From: Proteobacteria bacterium DTSAM18
GTDB taxonomy: Bacteria; Myxococcota_A; UBA796; GCA-2862545
Reading direction: 5' to 3'
DNA length: 64,000 nt
Assembly (NCBI GenBank): GCA_028767165.1
Contig: JARACJ010000007.1
Span: 124,001-188,000, forward strand
In this document: one piece after another, positions 52,439 through 61,300 of the stretch
How positions within the stretch are numbered: the first letter of the stretch is position 1
How the letters are laid out: the number at the start of each line of letters is the position of its first letter
Notes under the pieces: model-generated
Databases searched by the model: none
What the model was told of the DNA's origin: nothing
The model's input: the letters and a program-made list of their open reading frames with translations, nothing else
Program-made: the position numbers and the translations under genes

Positions 52439-53718
52439 GATGCACCTCCCACGCGCGCGTGCCGAGTGGGCGGACGTCGACGAAGCGCCTTGGCGATGCG
52501 CGCCATCTCCTCGTGGTCGGAGCGGGTGAACGACTGGCTCGCCACGACGATGGGAATGCCGTCCACCAGCTCTTCTTCGAAACCCCACTGTTCACGTCGG
52601 GCATGCAGCTCGGTTCCCCTCAGCAGCATCAAGGGCCAGGCCTCGATGTGGGGGACGCCTCGGTCGAGGCACCACTGCACGGATCGGCGGAACGAGGCGA
52701 GGGTCTGTCCGGGCAGGCCGTAGATGAGCGAGACCTGGAAGGGAACGCCCTCGCGGTGGAGGCGGTGGATGGCTTGTTCGACCTTGTCGAGTTTGTTGGG
52801 CCTGCCGACGGCGAGGAACTCTTCGCGGATGATGGTCTGCAGGCCGAACTCGAGCTCGACGTCGAGGCCATGGAGTGCGTCCAGGAACGCCGGCGTGACC
52901 CGCTCGAACCGACACTGCAGTGTGATTTGGGCGGTGAGATCCGCCTGGCGCATCAGCTCGAGGACGGCGAGCGCGTGCTCCTTGTACTGGTGGAACGTCG
53001 GGTCGAGCACGTTGATCCGCTTCACGCCGGCGTCCCGGAACAGCTCGATCTCGCGGCGGACGCGATCGAGGGGCAACCGACCCCGCGCCGGTCGGCCGCC
53101 TGGGTCGCGGTGCTGGCAGAAGTTGCACCGGTATACACAGCCCCGCTGCGTCTCCCAGCGCACCATCGGGGCGAGGGGGAGGGCGCCCGTGAGGTACGGA
53201 GAGGGAAGGGAGTCGAGCGCGGGGCTGGCCGGGATCCCAAGATCGGGGTCTCCTGCCAGGTGCAGACCTTCCGCGGGCTCGTCGTGGGCCAGTGCCGTCA
53301 GCGCCAGCTCGCCGTAGCCACGCACGAAGGCGTCGGCGTGGGGGTAGGAGCGCTCCAGGCTGCCAGGCGCGGCGTAAGTGATCTGCGGACCACCCAGGAC
53401 CGTCATGGCGTCGGGGAACCGACGGCAGATGCGGTGGAGCAGGTCTTCCGTCCAGACGTAGGCGGGGATGGCGAGCAGCGCGTAGGGGCCGGCGTCGCTG
53501 AGCGCCTGGGCGACCTCGTCGAAGAGAACGTCCTCACGGCGAAGGTCCGGATTCCCGGGGTGCTGGATGACCCGAACGGGAACTTGCCGAGCTTCGAGCG
53601 CCGCGACCAGCGAAGCCGTGGCCAGACCGGTACGGCCGTCGGATGGGCGTACCCAGTCCAGGGAGAGGAGCACCACGGGGCGCGGGGCGTCGGGACTGCA
53701 TGAGACTGCGAACATCAT
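52435..53718 (-). CDS. B12-binding-domain radical SAM protein
   Basis: 427 residues from ATG at 53718 (AGGAGGTGA upstream; a second ATG follows). The N-terminal half fits a B12-binding domain (SLDWVRPSDGRTGL, ALLAIPAYVWTEDLLH, TVLGGPQITYAAPG). The radical SAM part has the 4Fe-4S motif Cys194-x3-Cys198-x2-Cys201 (GCVYRCNFCQH) and LEFGLQTIIREEFLAVGRP. C-terminal segments resemble HemN/MiaB-type barrels. It probably modifies an unknown small molecule or peptide. It is the first gene of an operon with the kinase-like and basic proteins, each overlapping by four bases. Confidence 0.87.
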   Translation of the reverse strand: MMFAVSCSPDAPRPVVLLSLDWVRPSDGRTGLATASLVAALEARQVPVRVIQHPGNPDLRREDVLFDEVAQALSDAGPYALLAIPAYVWTEDLLHRICRRFPDAMTVLGGPQITYAAPGSLERSYPHADAFVRGYGELALTALAHDEPAEGLHLAGDPDLGIPASPALDSLPSPYLTGALPLAPMVRWETQRGCVYRCNFCQHRDPGGRPARGRLPLDRVRREIELFRDAGVKRINVLDPTFHQYKEHALAVLELMRQADLTAQITLQCRFERVTPAFLDALHGLDVELEFGLQTIIREEFLAVGRPNKLDKVEQAIHRLHREGVPFQVSLIYGLPGQTLASFRRSVQWCLDRGVPHIEAWPLMLLRGTELHARREQWGFEEELVDGIPIVVASQSFTRSDHEEMARIAKALRRRPPTRHARVGGAS

Positions 53719-53792
53719 TCACCTCCTGTGTGTTCACAGGCGGTGAATGACCGTTCGTGGAACCGGAATTGCCGAGTTTCCCAGTTTGGTGC

Positions 53793-55646
53793 TCAGTCGC
53801 AGCGACCCATGAGACGTAGATCCCGGTACAAGGCGTCGGCCGAGATTCTGGAGTGGTGACGAAGCAGATCGTGCCAGTCCTTCACGGAGGCGCGGGGACA
53901 CACGGCGCGGAGAGCAGCGAACACACCTGCGACGCGGGCGGAGGCCACCGAGGTGCCTGTCTCCAGGGCGTAGCCATTGGAACCGTCGATGGGCACGCAG
54001 ATGTCTTCGCCCGGGGCCCAGACGTCGGCGAGGCCGCTGGAGTCGAGAGAGCGGTTACCGTAGGTGTCCAAAGCGCCCACGGTGATGACGCCCGAGATGC
54101 TTGCCGGCCACTGGGAGGTGCCGAGCCCTGATATTGCGAGGCCGCCGTTGCCGCCGGAGGCGACGAGCAGGACATCTGCCTCCAACGCCTCCTGGATGGA
54201 CCACTGCACAGCACGCGGCGGGCGGCTCCGGCTGCCGAAGGACATGTTGATGACCTTGGCGCCGTCTTCAATGGCATCGAGGATGCCGGCAGCCACGTCG
54301 TCGGCCGAACCGCCGGCCTCGTCCAGTGCAGGTACGTCGACAATGCGGATGAGATTGCCCTGCACGTTGGGACTCGCGATGCCCACGCCGTTGCTCGACA
54401 CGGCGGCTGCGGCACCGGCCATGGCTGTGCCGTGGTGGCGGCTGGGACTGGAGAAGCTGCGGCTGGCCATGGCAGGGCGGAGGTCTTCGTGGCTGCTTGC
54501 GACGCCCGCGTCGACGATGGCGAGGTGGACCGGCGTGTAGGAGCGACCGCCGACGGCGGAGGTGAAGGATGGGATGTCGAGCTGACTCAGGTCGTCTGTG
54601 CGCCCCTGCAGGGGGTCGTCGTAGGATCCTGGCATCAGCGTCCGCCAGCCTCGCTGTTCGCACCGCTGCCAGCCGCTCAGGGACGAGACCCGGATGGCGC
54701 TGTTCAGCTCGATCGCGTCGACGTTTTCATCGTCGGCCTCGAGGTGGGCGACCAGGGCATCGAGCTTGGAGTCGGGAACCGACACCACCCACGTCTGGCC
54801 CAGGTTCGGGTCGGAATCCCAAGGACCCGACGAGATGAGCTTCTGCACCTCGCCGTCGTGCATCCAGATGCCGAACAATACCTCCAGGATGTGGTCGTCC
54901 TCACCGAGCTCGAGGAGCAGCTCAGTCTCGCCAGCGTCCCGGTCTGCCCAGAACGGTGTCTCGTCCACTTCATCCATTCCTTCGAGGAGCACGGATCTGG
55001 GCATGAAGATGGCGAAGGCCCAGCAGAACGTGGCGATGGTGCCGGAGATGAGGGGAAACGTGGTCCACAGGGGCGGAAGTCGAAGGTTGGGCGTTCGCAA
55101 TACGTTGTAGGTCAGGACCAGCTCACGCCATCCCCAACGGAACGTCCAGACGAGTCGCCAGACCATCATCGCCAGGAGCGCGCCACCGAGTACGGCGAAG
55201 ATCAGTGCCAGGCCCAGCCCGCCGAGCGAACGCATGACGTCGAATGCGCTGCCCGCGCGCATGACGAGCACACAGGACAATGCGACCAGCCAGGTAGGGG
55301 GCACCCAGACGGAAGGACCAGGCGTGTCTGCAGAATCAGCTGCGTCCGCGGTGTCATGTGATTCGGGTTCGGAGTCTGGCGCTTGCTCCTGGATATCAGA
55401 CACAGCAGCTTCATGGTCGAGAACGGTCTGCAAGCGCCACAGGTTGGCGTGGGTGAAGCCGCTTTCCCAGAGGATCAACAGGCCCGCAGTGATGAGGAAA
55501 GACAACCGGAACAGGAGTGGACCGGGTTCCGCGCCCCCAAACATGACGATCACCATGGCGGCGATGAAAGCGAGCCCGAACCACAATCCGCCGAAGACGA
55601 GCGTCCTCCAGATCATGCCCCACATCCAACGAAGCAGCATTCCCAT
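53793..55646 (-). CDS. Membrane-anchored subtilisin-like serine protease
   Basis: 617 residues. The first 220 contain about five hydrophobic helices interrupted by an acidic linker at 80-110. A central region of 140 residues may be a prodomain. The S8 peptidase domain follows with Asp379 (AIVDAGVASSHED), His405 (SRHHGTAMAG), oxyanion Asn500 (ASGGNGG), and Ser566 (LETGTSVASARVAG). All three catalytic residues are present. Divergent from the gene at 55736, so the two share a promoter region. A membrane-facing protease with unknown target. Confidence 0.83.
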   Translation of the reverse strand: MGMLLRWMWGMIWRTLVFGGLWFGLAFIAAMVIVMFGGAEPGPLLFRLSFLITAGLLILWESGFTHANLWRLQTVLDHEAAVSDIQEQAPDSEPESHDTADAADSADTPGPSVWVPPTWLVALSCVLVMRAGSAFDVMRSLGGLGLALIFAVLGGALLAMMVWRLVWTFRWGWRELVLTYNVLRTPNLRLPPLWTTFPLISGTIATFCWAFAIFMPRSVLLEGMDEVDETPFWADRDAGETELLLELGEDDHILEVLFGIWMHDGEVQKLISSGPWDSDPNLGQTWVVSVPDSKLDALVAHLEADDENVDAIELNSAIRVSSLSGWQRCEQRGWRTLMPGSYDDPLQGRTDDLSQLDIPSFTSAVGGRSYTPVHLAIVDAGVASSHEDLRPAMASRSFSSPSRHHGTAMAGAAAAVSSNGVGIASPNVQGNLIRIVDVPALDEAGGSADDVAAGILDAIEDGAKVINMSFGSRSRPPRAVQWSIQEALEADVLLVASGGNGGLAISGLGTSQWPASISGVITVGALDTYGNRSLDSSGLADVWAPGEDICVPIDGSNGYALETGTSVASARVAGVFAALRAVCPRASVKDWHDLLRHHSRISADALYRDLRLMGRCD

Positions 55647-55735
55647 GGACTTTCCCCAGTGTGTGCGATCCGTTCTGGGAAACCCCGGTACCGTCCGCTA
55701 TGATTTCGCTATGCGTATCATGGGTGGAGGGCGAA

Positions 55736-56359
55736 ATGGTATCTGCCAGGCTGACTTTTGAGGGTAAAAACATTCTACTGGAAGAACTCGCCGAGGCGCT
55801 TCAGGACATGCTGGACACCACCTGTGCAGACATGGTGCCGCTTTGGCTGGAGGCCACTTCGAGGGCCCGGCGTGAACTGGGTTCGGCGGAACCGTTGCAG
55901 ATGTCGGACGACGCCCGGCAGCGTCTTCTTGCGCTCGGGAAGGCTTCGCGAAGCAAGTACCGCTCGTTGGCGGTGTGGCGTCATGCGGTGCTCTGGCACC
56001 GGCTGCGAAGGTGGGTTTCTGATCCTGTTTTCGAGCGTGCCATGGAGATCGTGTATTTCACGCCGTACCCTTCCAACGACAAGCCTTACGCCTGGACTAG
56101 GAACGCGTCCGAGGCACCTGGGGTGGGGGAGTTCGACGGCCCGAGGCAGCTCAAGCATCTCGCGAAGGAGGGAGCGTACGAACTCCTGATGCACCTGCGA
56201 GAGCTGAGGGCGGCGTGGGAGCGCGATGGTCGCTGGGCCGAGGTAGCCCGGCTTGATCTCACCCGTGCCGCTGTCTCTGGCTCCGCCTGGGACGTCCTCA
56301 AGCTCGACGACCACCCCCGTCCGATCAAACCGTCGCAACCGGTGGAGACACGATCATGA
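55736..56359 (+). CDS. Unknown protein, first gene of a three-gene unit
   Basis: 207 residues from ATG at 55736 (GGAGGGCGAA upstream). The protein is helix-rich and basic/acidic mixed: LLEELAEALQDMLDTTCAD, LWLEATSRARRELG, LAVWRHAVLWHRLRRWVSD, and LMHLRELRAAWERDGRW. No known family. It overlaps the next gene by four bases. Divergent from the protease gene. Confidence 0.6.
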   Translation: MVSARLTFEGKNILLEELAEALQDMLDTTCADMVPLWLEATSRARRELGSAEPLQMSDDARQRLLALGKASRSKYRSLAVWRHAVLWHRLRRWVSDPVFERAMEIVYFTPYPSNDKPYAWTRNASEAPGVGEFDGPRQLKHLAKEGAYELLMHLRELRAAWERDGRWAEVARLDLTRAAVSGSAWDVLKLDDHPRPIKPSQPVETRS

Positions 56360-56940
56360 GTCCCGATACTCTCCTTCAATGGCTCGAGGGACGCCTTGTG
56401 GGGCCCCGTGCCCTAGAGGTGGCGCTCTGGGTCGTGTCCAACCCGGATCCGGAGCTGCCTGCCCTGATGCGTGGTCTACTGCGGGAAGGCCAGCAGCGTG
56501 AGGATGATTCCGTCGTTCGGGAGAACTACCCGGAAGCCACGTGGCTGCTCGATGCCTGGAGCAGGCTGCTCTCCGTCGGCCGCGCGAGACTGTCGGTTGG
56601 TGAGGGGGCGCCCATCCACGTGCAGTTCGCCAGCGCGGAAGAGCCCGGCGTCGGACTGTACCTGGAGGAAGAGGACGAGGTCCTCGCCTGCGTGTGGGAT
56701 GGGCCCCGAGAAGGCTGGCAGGGTTTCGTCAGCGATGACGCTGGGCAGGTGCGTGAGCTTGTGTTCGTCGACGACGGCTATGGGCTCGTGCGAGCGGAGA
56801 TGGGGAGGCCAGACACGGGTCGGTGGACGTTCTGGATGGTGCACGCTGTAGGCGAGGGAGCGGCCGGAGTTCGGCTTCGCGCTGGGCTGGATGGTTCGCT
56901 CGCAGAGGCGCATGCGGTTCGGTACGATTCGCGTTGGTAG
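56356..56940 (+). CDS. Unknown protein, second gene of the unit
   Basis: 194 residues, start overlapping the previous stop. The N-terminus is helical (LLQWLEGRLVGPRALEVALW) and the middle is beta-rich (SVGEGAPIHVQFASAEEPGV, GLYLEEEDEVLACVWDGP). It has the look of a small regulatory or chaperone-like protein. No family is recognised. Confidence 0.6.
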   Translation: MSPDTLLQWLEGRLVGPRALEVALWVVSNPDPELPALMRGLLREGQQREDDSVVRENYPEATWLLDAWSRLLSVGRARLSVGEGAPIHVQFASAEEPGVGLYLEEEDEVLACVWDGPREGWQGFVSDDAGQVRELVFVDDGYGLVRAEMGRPDTGRWTFWMVHAVGEGAAGVRLRAGLDGSLAEAHAVRYDSRW

Positions 56941-56965
56941 GTCCGGATACGAGGAACGCATCGCC

Positions 56966-58225
56966 ATGAACAGTGTTTTCGAGCCCCTCAGCCTGGTGTT
57001 GTTCAGCGTTGTGTGCCTTTTCTTGGGAGGCGCATGGTTGCGCCGCGCCAAGTCATCTGAGGTTGTGCCTGACGATGCGATCGAGGCATCAGACCTGAAT
57101 CCTCCGTCGCTCGACGTGCAGCCTGCAGAGGGGCCACAGGCGCTGTTGATCGGCACGAGCGCCCACTCACCTGCACTCACCCTCCGGCCAGTCGCTGATC
57201 CGGAGGCGATCGGCCAGGTGAGGCCACTGGCCGTCCATGTCGGTCGAGCCGTGGAGCGACTGGGACCGGTTATTCAAGCAGCGCCTTCTGTTCTTGTGGC
57301 GAAAGCGACGTCAGGCCGTCGTCTCATGGAGGTCGTGGTCGACGGAAACCTCGTCTCAGCGGCGGACGGTCAAGGATTCCGGGCATTTGTCATGGGGACC
57401 AAGGGTATTCAGGAGCAGGCCCGTCTGCTGGATATCTCCAAGCTCCAATCGGCGATCAATGCCGCTGCGGTCTGGCAGGTGGCTTCGGTGGTAGTGGCCC
57501 AGAAGCACCTGGCTGACATCAGTCGAAAGTTGGATGACATCAAGAAGGGCGTGGAATATATTTCGAGGTTTCTCGACAATCAGAGAAGAGCTCGGGTGAG
57601 TGCCATTTTCGAGTACCTACGGCAGTTGCGTCTGGCGCTCACACGCGGTGAAGTCTCGGATGCCACGAGACATGAGCTGGAAGCTTGTGAACGTGATCTG
57701 ATCGAGATTCAGGAACACCTCATGATGGAGTATCGCCAGAAAGTGGATGCCAAGGTCGAAGGTGAAAACTTTGGTACGGCAACACTGTGCGAACGGATCG
57801 AGGAGAAGGTGAGTGATCTCGACCAGTTGGCGCAGGATCTGGCGACCTGCCTGAAAGTACGGATCACCGCATGGCACATCCTTTCGATGTGGCCGGGTGC
57901 ATCACAATTGAGGACGGCCCGTCGAACCAGCATCGAGGAGTCGATCGCCGCAGTGTCTGACCTCGGACGGTATGGGCAGGAACAGGTCCAAGCCGAGATC
58001 GACGATGTGAGATCCTTCTGGAACAGGGAAGAGACGCTCGCGGCTCGACGCGCGGCCCTGACCGATGCGAGTGGAGCGGCCTTCCAGCGCCTGTCGGACC
58101 ATTGCCACCACGGTACATCTCACCTGCAGAGCAGTGAGCGGATCCTGCTCGAGGACAAAGAGCCCGTGCGAATGATCCTACATTTAGAGGACGGTGTGAT
58201 CGTTGAAGCCAAGCAACTGGCGTGA
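56966..58225 (+). CDS. Membrane-anchored coiled-coil protein, third gene of the unit
   Basis: 419 residues from ATG at 56966 (GAGGAACGCATCGCC upstream). An N-terminal helix (PLSLVLFSVVCLFLGGAWL) anchors it in the membrane. A central segment with VVVAQKHLADISRKLDDIKK and a long helical, coiled-coil-like middle follow, ending in a short domain with HCHHGTSHLQSSER. The family is not known. It may form a scaffold at the membrane together with the protease. Confidence 0.6.
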   Translation: MNSVFEPLSLVLFSVVCLFLGGAWLRRAKSSEVVPDDAIEASDLNPPSLDVQPAEGPQALLIGTSAHSPALTLRPVADPEAIGQVRPLAVHVGRAVERLGPVIQAAPSVLVAKATSGRRLMEVVVDGNLVSAADGQGFRAFVMGTKGIQEQARLLDISKLQSAINAAAVWQVASVVVAQKHLADISRKLDDIKKGVEYISRFLDNQRRARVSAIFEYLRQLRLALTRGEVSDATRHELEACERDLIEIQEHLMMEYRQKVDAKVEGENFGTATLCERIEEKVSDLDQLAQDLATCLKVRITAWHILSMWPGASQLRTARRTSIEESIAAVSDLGRYGQEQVQAEIDDVRSFWNREETLAARRAALTDASGAAFQRLSDHCHHGTSHLQSSERILLEDKEPVRMILHLEDGVIVEAKQLA

Positions 58226-58355
58226 CCCTGTTTTCCGCTTCCACATCTCCCAAGGCACCGGGCATCCCAGCAGACGAAAGACGAGAGGATGGAACACGGC
58301 ATTTGGTGCATTCCACGTTTCTCTCCGCAACTGAAGTGTTCTATCCTCCCGGCGT

Positions 58356-61300
58356 ATGTTTGCCTCCGACTCCACTGCGGTTCTCATGCTCTTCCTAGAC
58401 CTCGAACTCGGACGAAACAACCGCCTCTACGCCATAGGCTTGTACTCCTCGTCCCGTGAACTACGTGCGGAAGGGAGAGACGCTCACGACGCGGTACATC
58501 AACTTCCAGCCTGGAAGCCGGCTTGCATCGTGGGGCACAACCTTCACCGTCACGACCGGCCGTGGCTCGTGGGCACCGTGCCTGCGCTTGCGCGTGTACC
58601 GACAATCGACACGCTCGAGTTGTCGATCGTCGCGTTCCCCACCAAGCCGTATCACAAACTGATCAAAAACGCGCAGCCCCTTCGCGATGCCAAGCCCGAC
58701 CCGCTCTACGATGGCAAACACTCAGAGCGGTCACTTCAACTTTCGATGGACCGACTTCGCTCACGCCCCCATGCACATCAAGAAGCGATTGCCTACACGG
58801 CCCAACATGCCCATCTGCCTGTCCACGAGCGTGCGGGCTGGGCTCAGATCTTGGGCTTGGGGGACGAACCCGATTGGCTCACGCTTCTCGAAGGTAGGAT
58901 CTGCCCCAACGCCTGGCAGGGAATGCCCAACATCAAGGGCTGGCTCTTTGCGCTCGCCTGGCTCCTCGCCATTGATGAACGGGATTTCTCTGTCATGCCG
59001 GAGTGGGCCCGCCGAGAGTACCCTTCGTGCCAGCGCCTGATCGACCAATTACGCGGTGTGTCCTGTGAGCGATGTAACTTCTGCCGAGCGCACCATTCCC
59101 CCGAGGTTCTTCTCCAGCGTTTCTACGGGTTTCCCTCCTTCCGTCCCACACCAGCGCTCTCCGATGGCCGCTCCGCGCAGCGCGTCCTCGTCGAACGGGC
59201 CCTCAAAGGCCAGCCCAGCTTCGGCATCCTACCCACGGGTGGAGGAAAGTCGCTGTGCTTTCAGCTTCCTGCCATCGCTCGCTACTTGCAGACGGGACGT
59301 CTGACGGTCGTCATCTCGCCTCTGCAGTCTCTGATGAAGGACCAGGTCGACCAGCTGCGGAACGTCTTCTCCGGCGCCGAAGCGCTCTACAGTGGGATCC
59401 CGTCCCTCAAGCGACCCGATATCATCTCCAGGATCCGCGCCGGTGAAGTCGGCATGCTGTACATCGCTCCGGAGCAGTTTCGCAACAAGTCCACTCGCGC
59501 GCTGCTCACCAGCCGCGATGTTGAAGCCATCGTCTTCGATGAGGCCCACTGTCTGTCGGAGTGGGGGCATGACTTCCGCACGGACTACCGCTACGTGCTG
59601 CGTGCGCTTCGCGAGATGTACGGCGGTGTCGACAGCATCCCGCCGGTATTCCTGTACACCGCCACGTCTCAGGCCGATGCCACCCGCCAGACCCTCGAAC
59701 ACGTCTTCGAGGAGACCAAGCAGCGCCCCGAGTTGTTCGACACCGGGGCCGAACGCGACAACTTGACCTATGTCGTGGAGCGGTGTCCGGAGTCGACCCG
59801 TGACAGTCGAGTGTTGGAACTACTGCAGGAGCACGTCATGGAAGGTGCGGCGATCATCTTCATGGCATCCAGGCGAGCCTGCGACGAACTCGCAGCCACC
59901 CTTCGAGGGGGCGGCTACCGTGCTGTGGCCTACCATGCGGGACTCGAGGCCGAACAGCGGGAGACCATCCAGAACGCATTCATCGCTGGAAGCCATACCG
60001 TCGTCGTTGCGACCAACGCGTTTGGAATGGGGGTCGACAAGAAGGACGTCCGACTGGTCGTACACACACAGATGCCCGGAAGTCTGGAGTCTTATCTTCA
60101 AGAAGCGGGCCGCGCGGGACGGGACCGCCAACCGTCGACGGCAGTCCTTTTGTGGGACAAGTCCGACGCGAACCTTCAATTCGAGCGCGCAGGCATGAGC
60201 CAGGTGACCGAGGAGGATCTCCGTGCTCTCTGGCGCGCAATCCAGTCGTTCAAGTACCGGCACAACGCCGAGCAGCAGCGGGTCACCCAGGTCACCCCGC
60301 GCGAGCTCCTTTGGGCCGAGGAGGTCCGAGGACATTTCGAGATCGACAGTGCCGAAGAGACCACGCGCGTCAAGGCGGCGGTCAACTGGCTTGAACGCTC
60401 CGATGTACTCCAGCGGGGTGTCAACCACGGACGCTTCTTTCAGGCCCGCCCGAAGCGGGAGAAATTGTCGGACGCGCTCGCTGAGGTCCGTCGTTGGGCA
60501 CTCCCCAGGCCCACGAGGAAGCTGTACGAGGCCGTACTACAGGCGGTGTATGAGGATCGTGACCCTCTCGATGCGGATGTCATCGCCGAGGCCACAGCAG
60601 ACCCTACTCAGGGGCCTCGCCACCAGGAGGGCAGGCGCATCTTCCGTGCGCTGCGAGCCCTCGAGAAAAAGGGCCTCATCGAGAACAGCACGAACTTTGG
60701 CGTCTCGGTGGCTCGGGGCGTTTCTAGCTCGTCGAGCAATCTGCTTGGATCAGTCTGTGCTCGAGAAAAGCAATTGTTGAAGTGGTTCGAAGAATCAGAC
60801 ATCGACCAGATGGGCGGGCCGATCCAGGTTCATTCGTTCCAGCAGATCGCCCGCATGATTAGCAGCATGCCTTCGGTCGCTTGCGCCGGAGAGGACGTAC
60901 GCAAGCTCCTCGACGGCTGGCGCGATCTACCAAGTGGCTGGCGACGCGAGACAGAATACCCACGCTTCACGAGCATGCGGGACCATGGGACGCTGGAGCC
61001 CAGGATACCTCTGTCGACTCTCAAGGAGCTCGTACAACGGCGCCAGGCTTACGCGTCGCAGCTGCTCGACCTTGTGAATCAGGGACTCACAGGGCGCGGG
61101 CGTAGCCTGTACTGGTCGGGCAGCCTTGGCGAACTTGTCGAGCAAACAGGCGTTCTGGGCTTCCGGGGCGACGATCCCTTCGAAGCGGCGAGGCAGGCGT
61201 TCGCGTGGATGCACGACCTCGGCATCGTGCGTTTGCTTCATGGTGCAGCCATCTTCCGGTCAGCGATGGAACTCACGTTGTTGCGTGGCCAGACTTCCGA

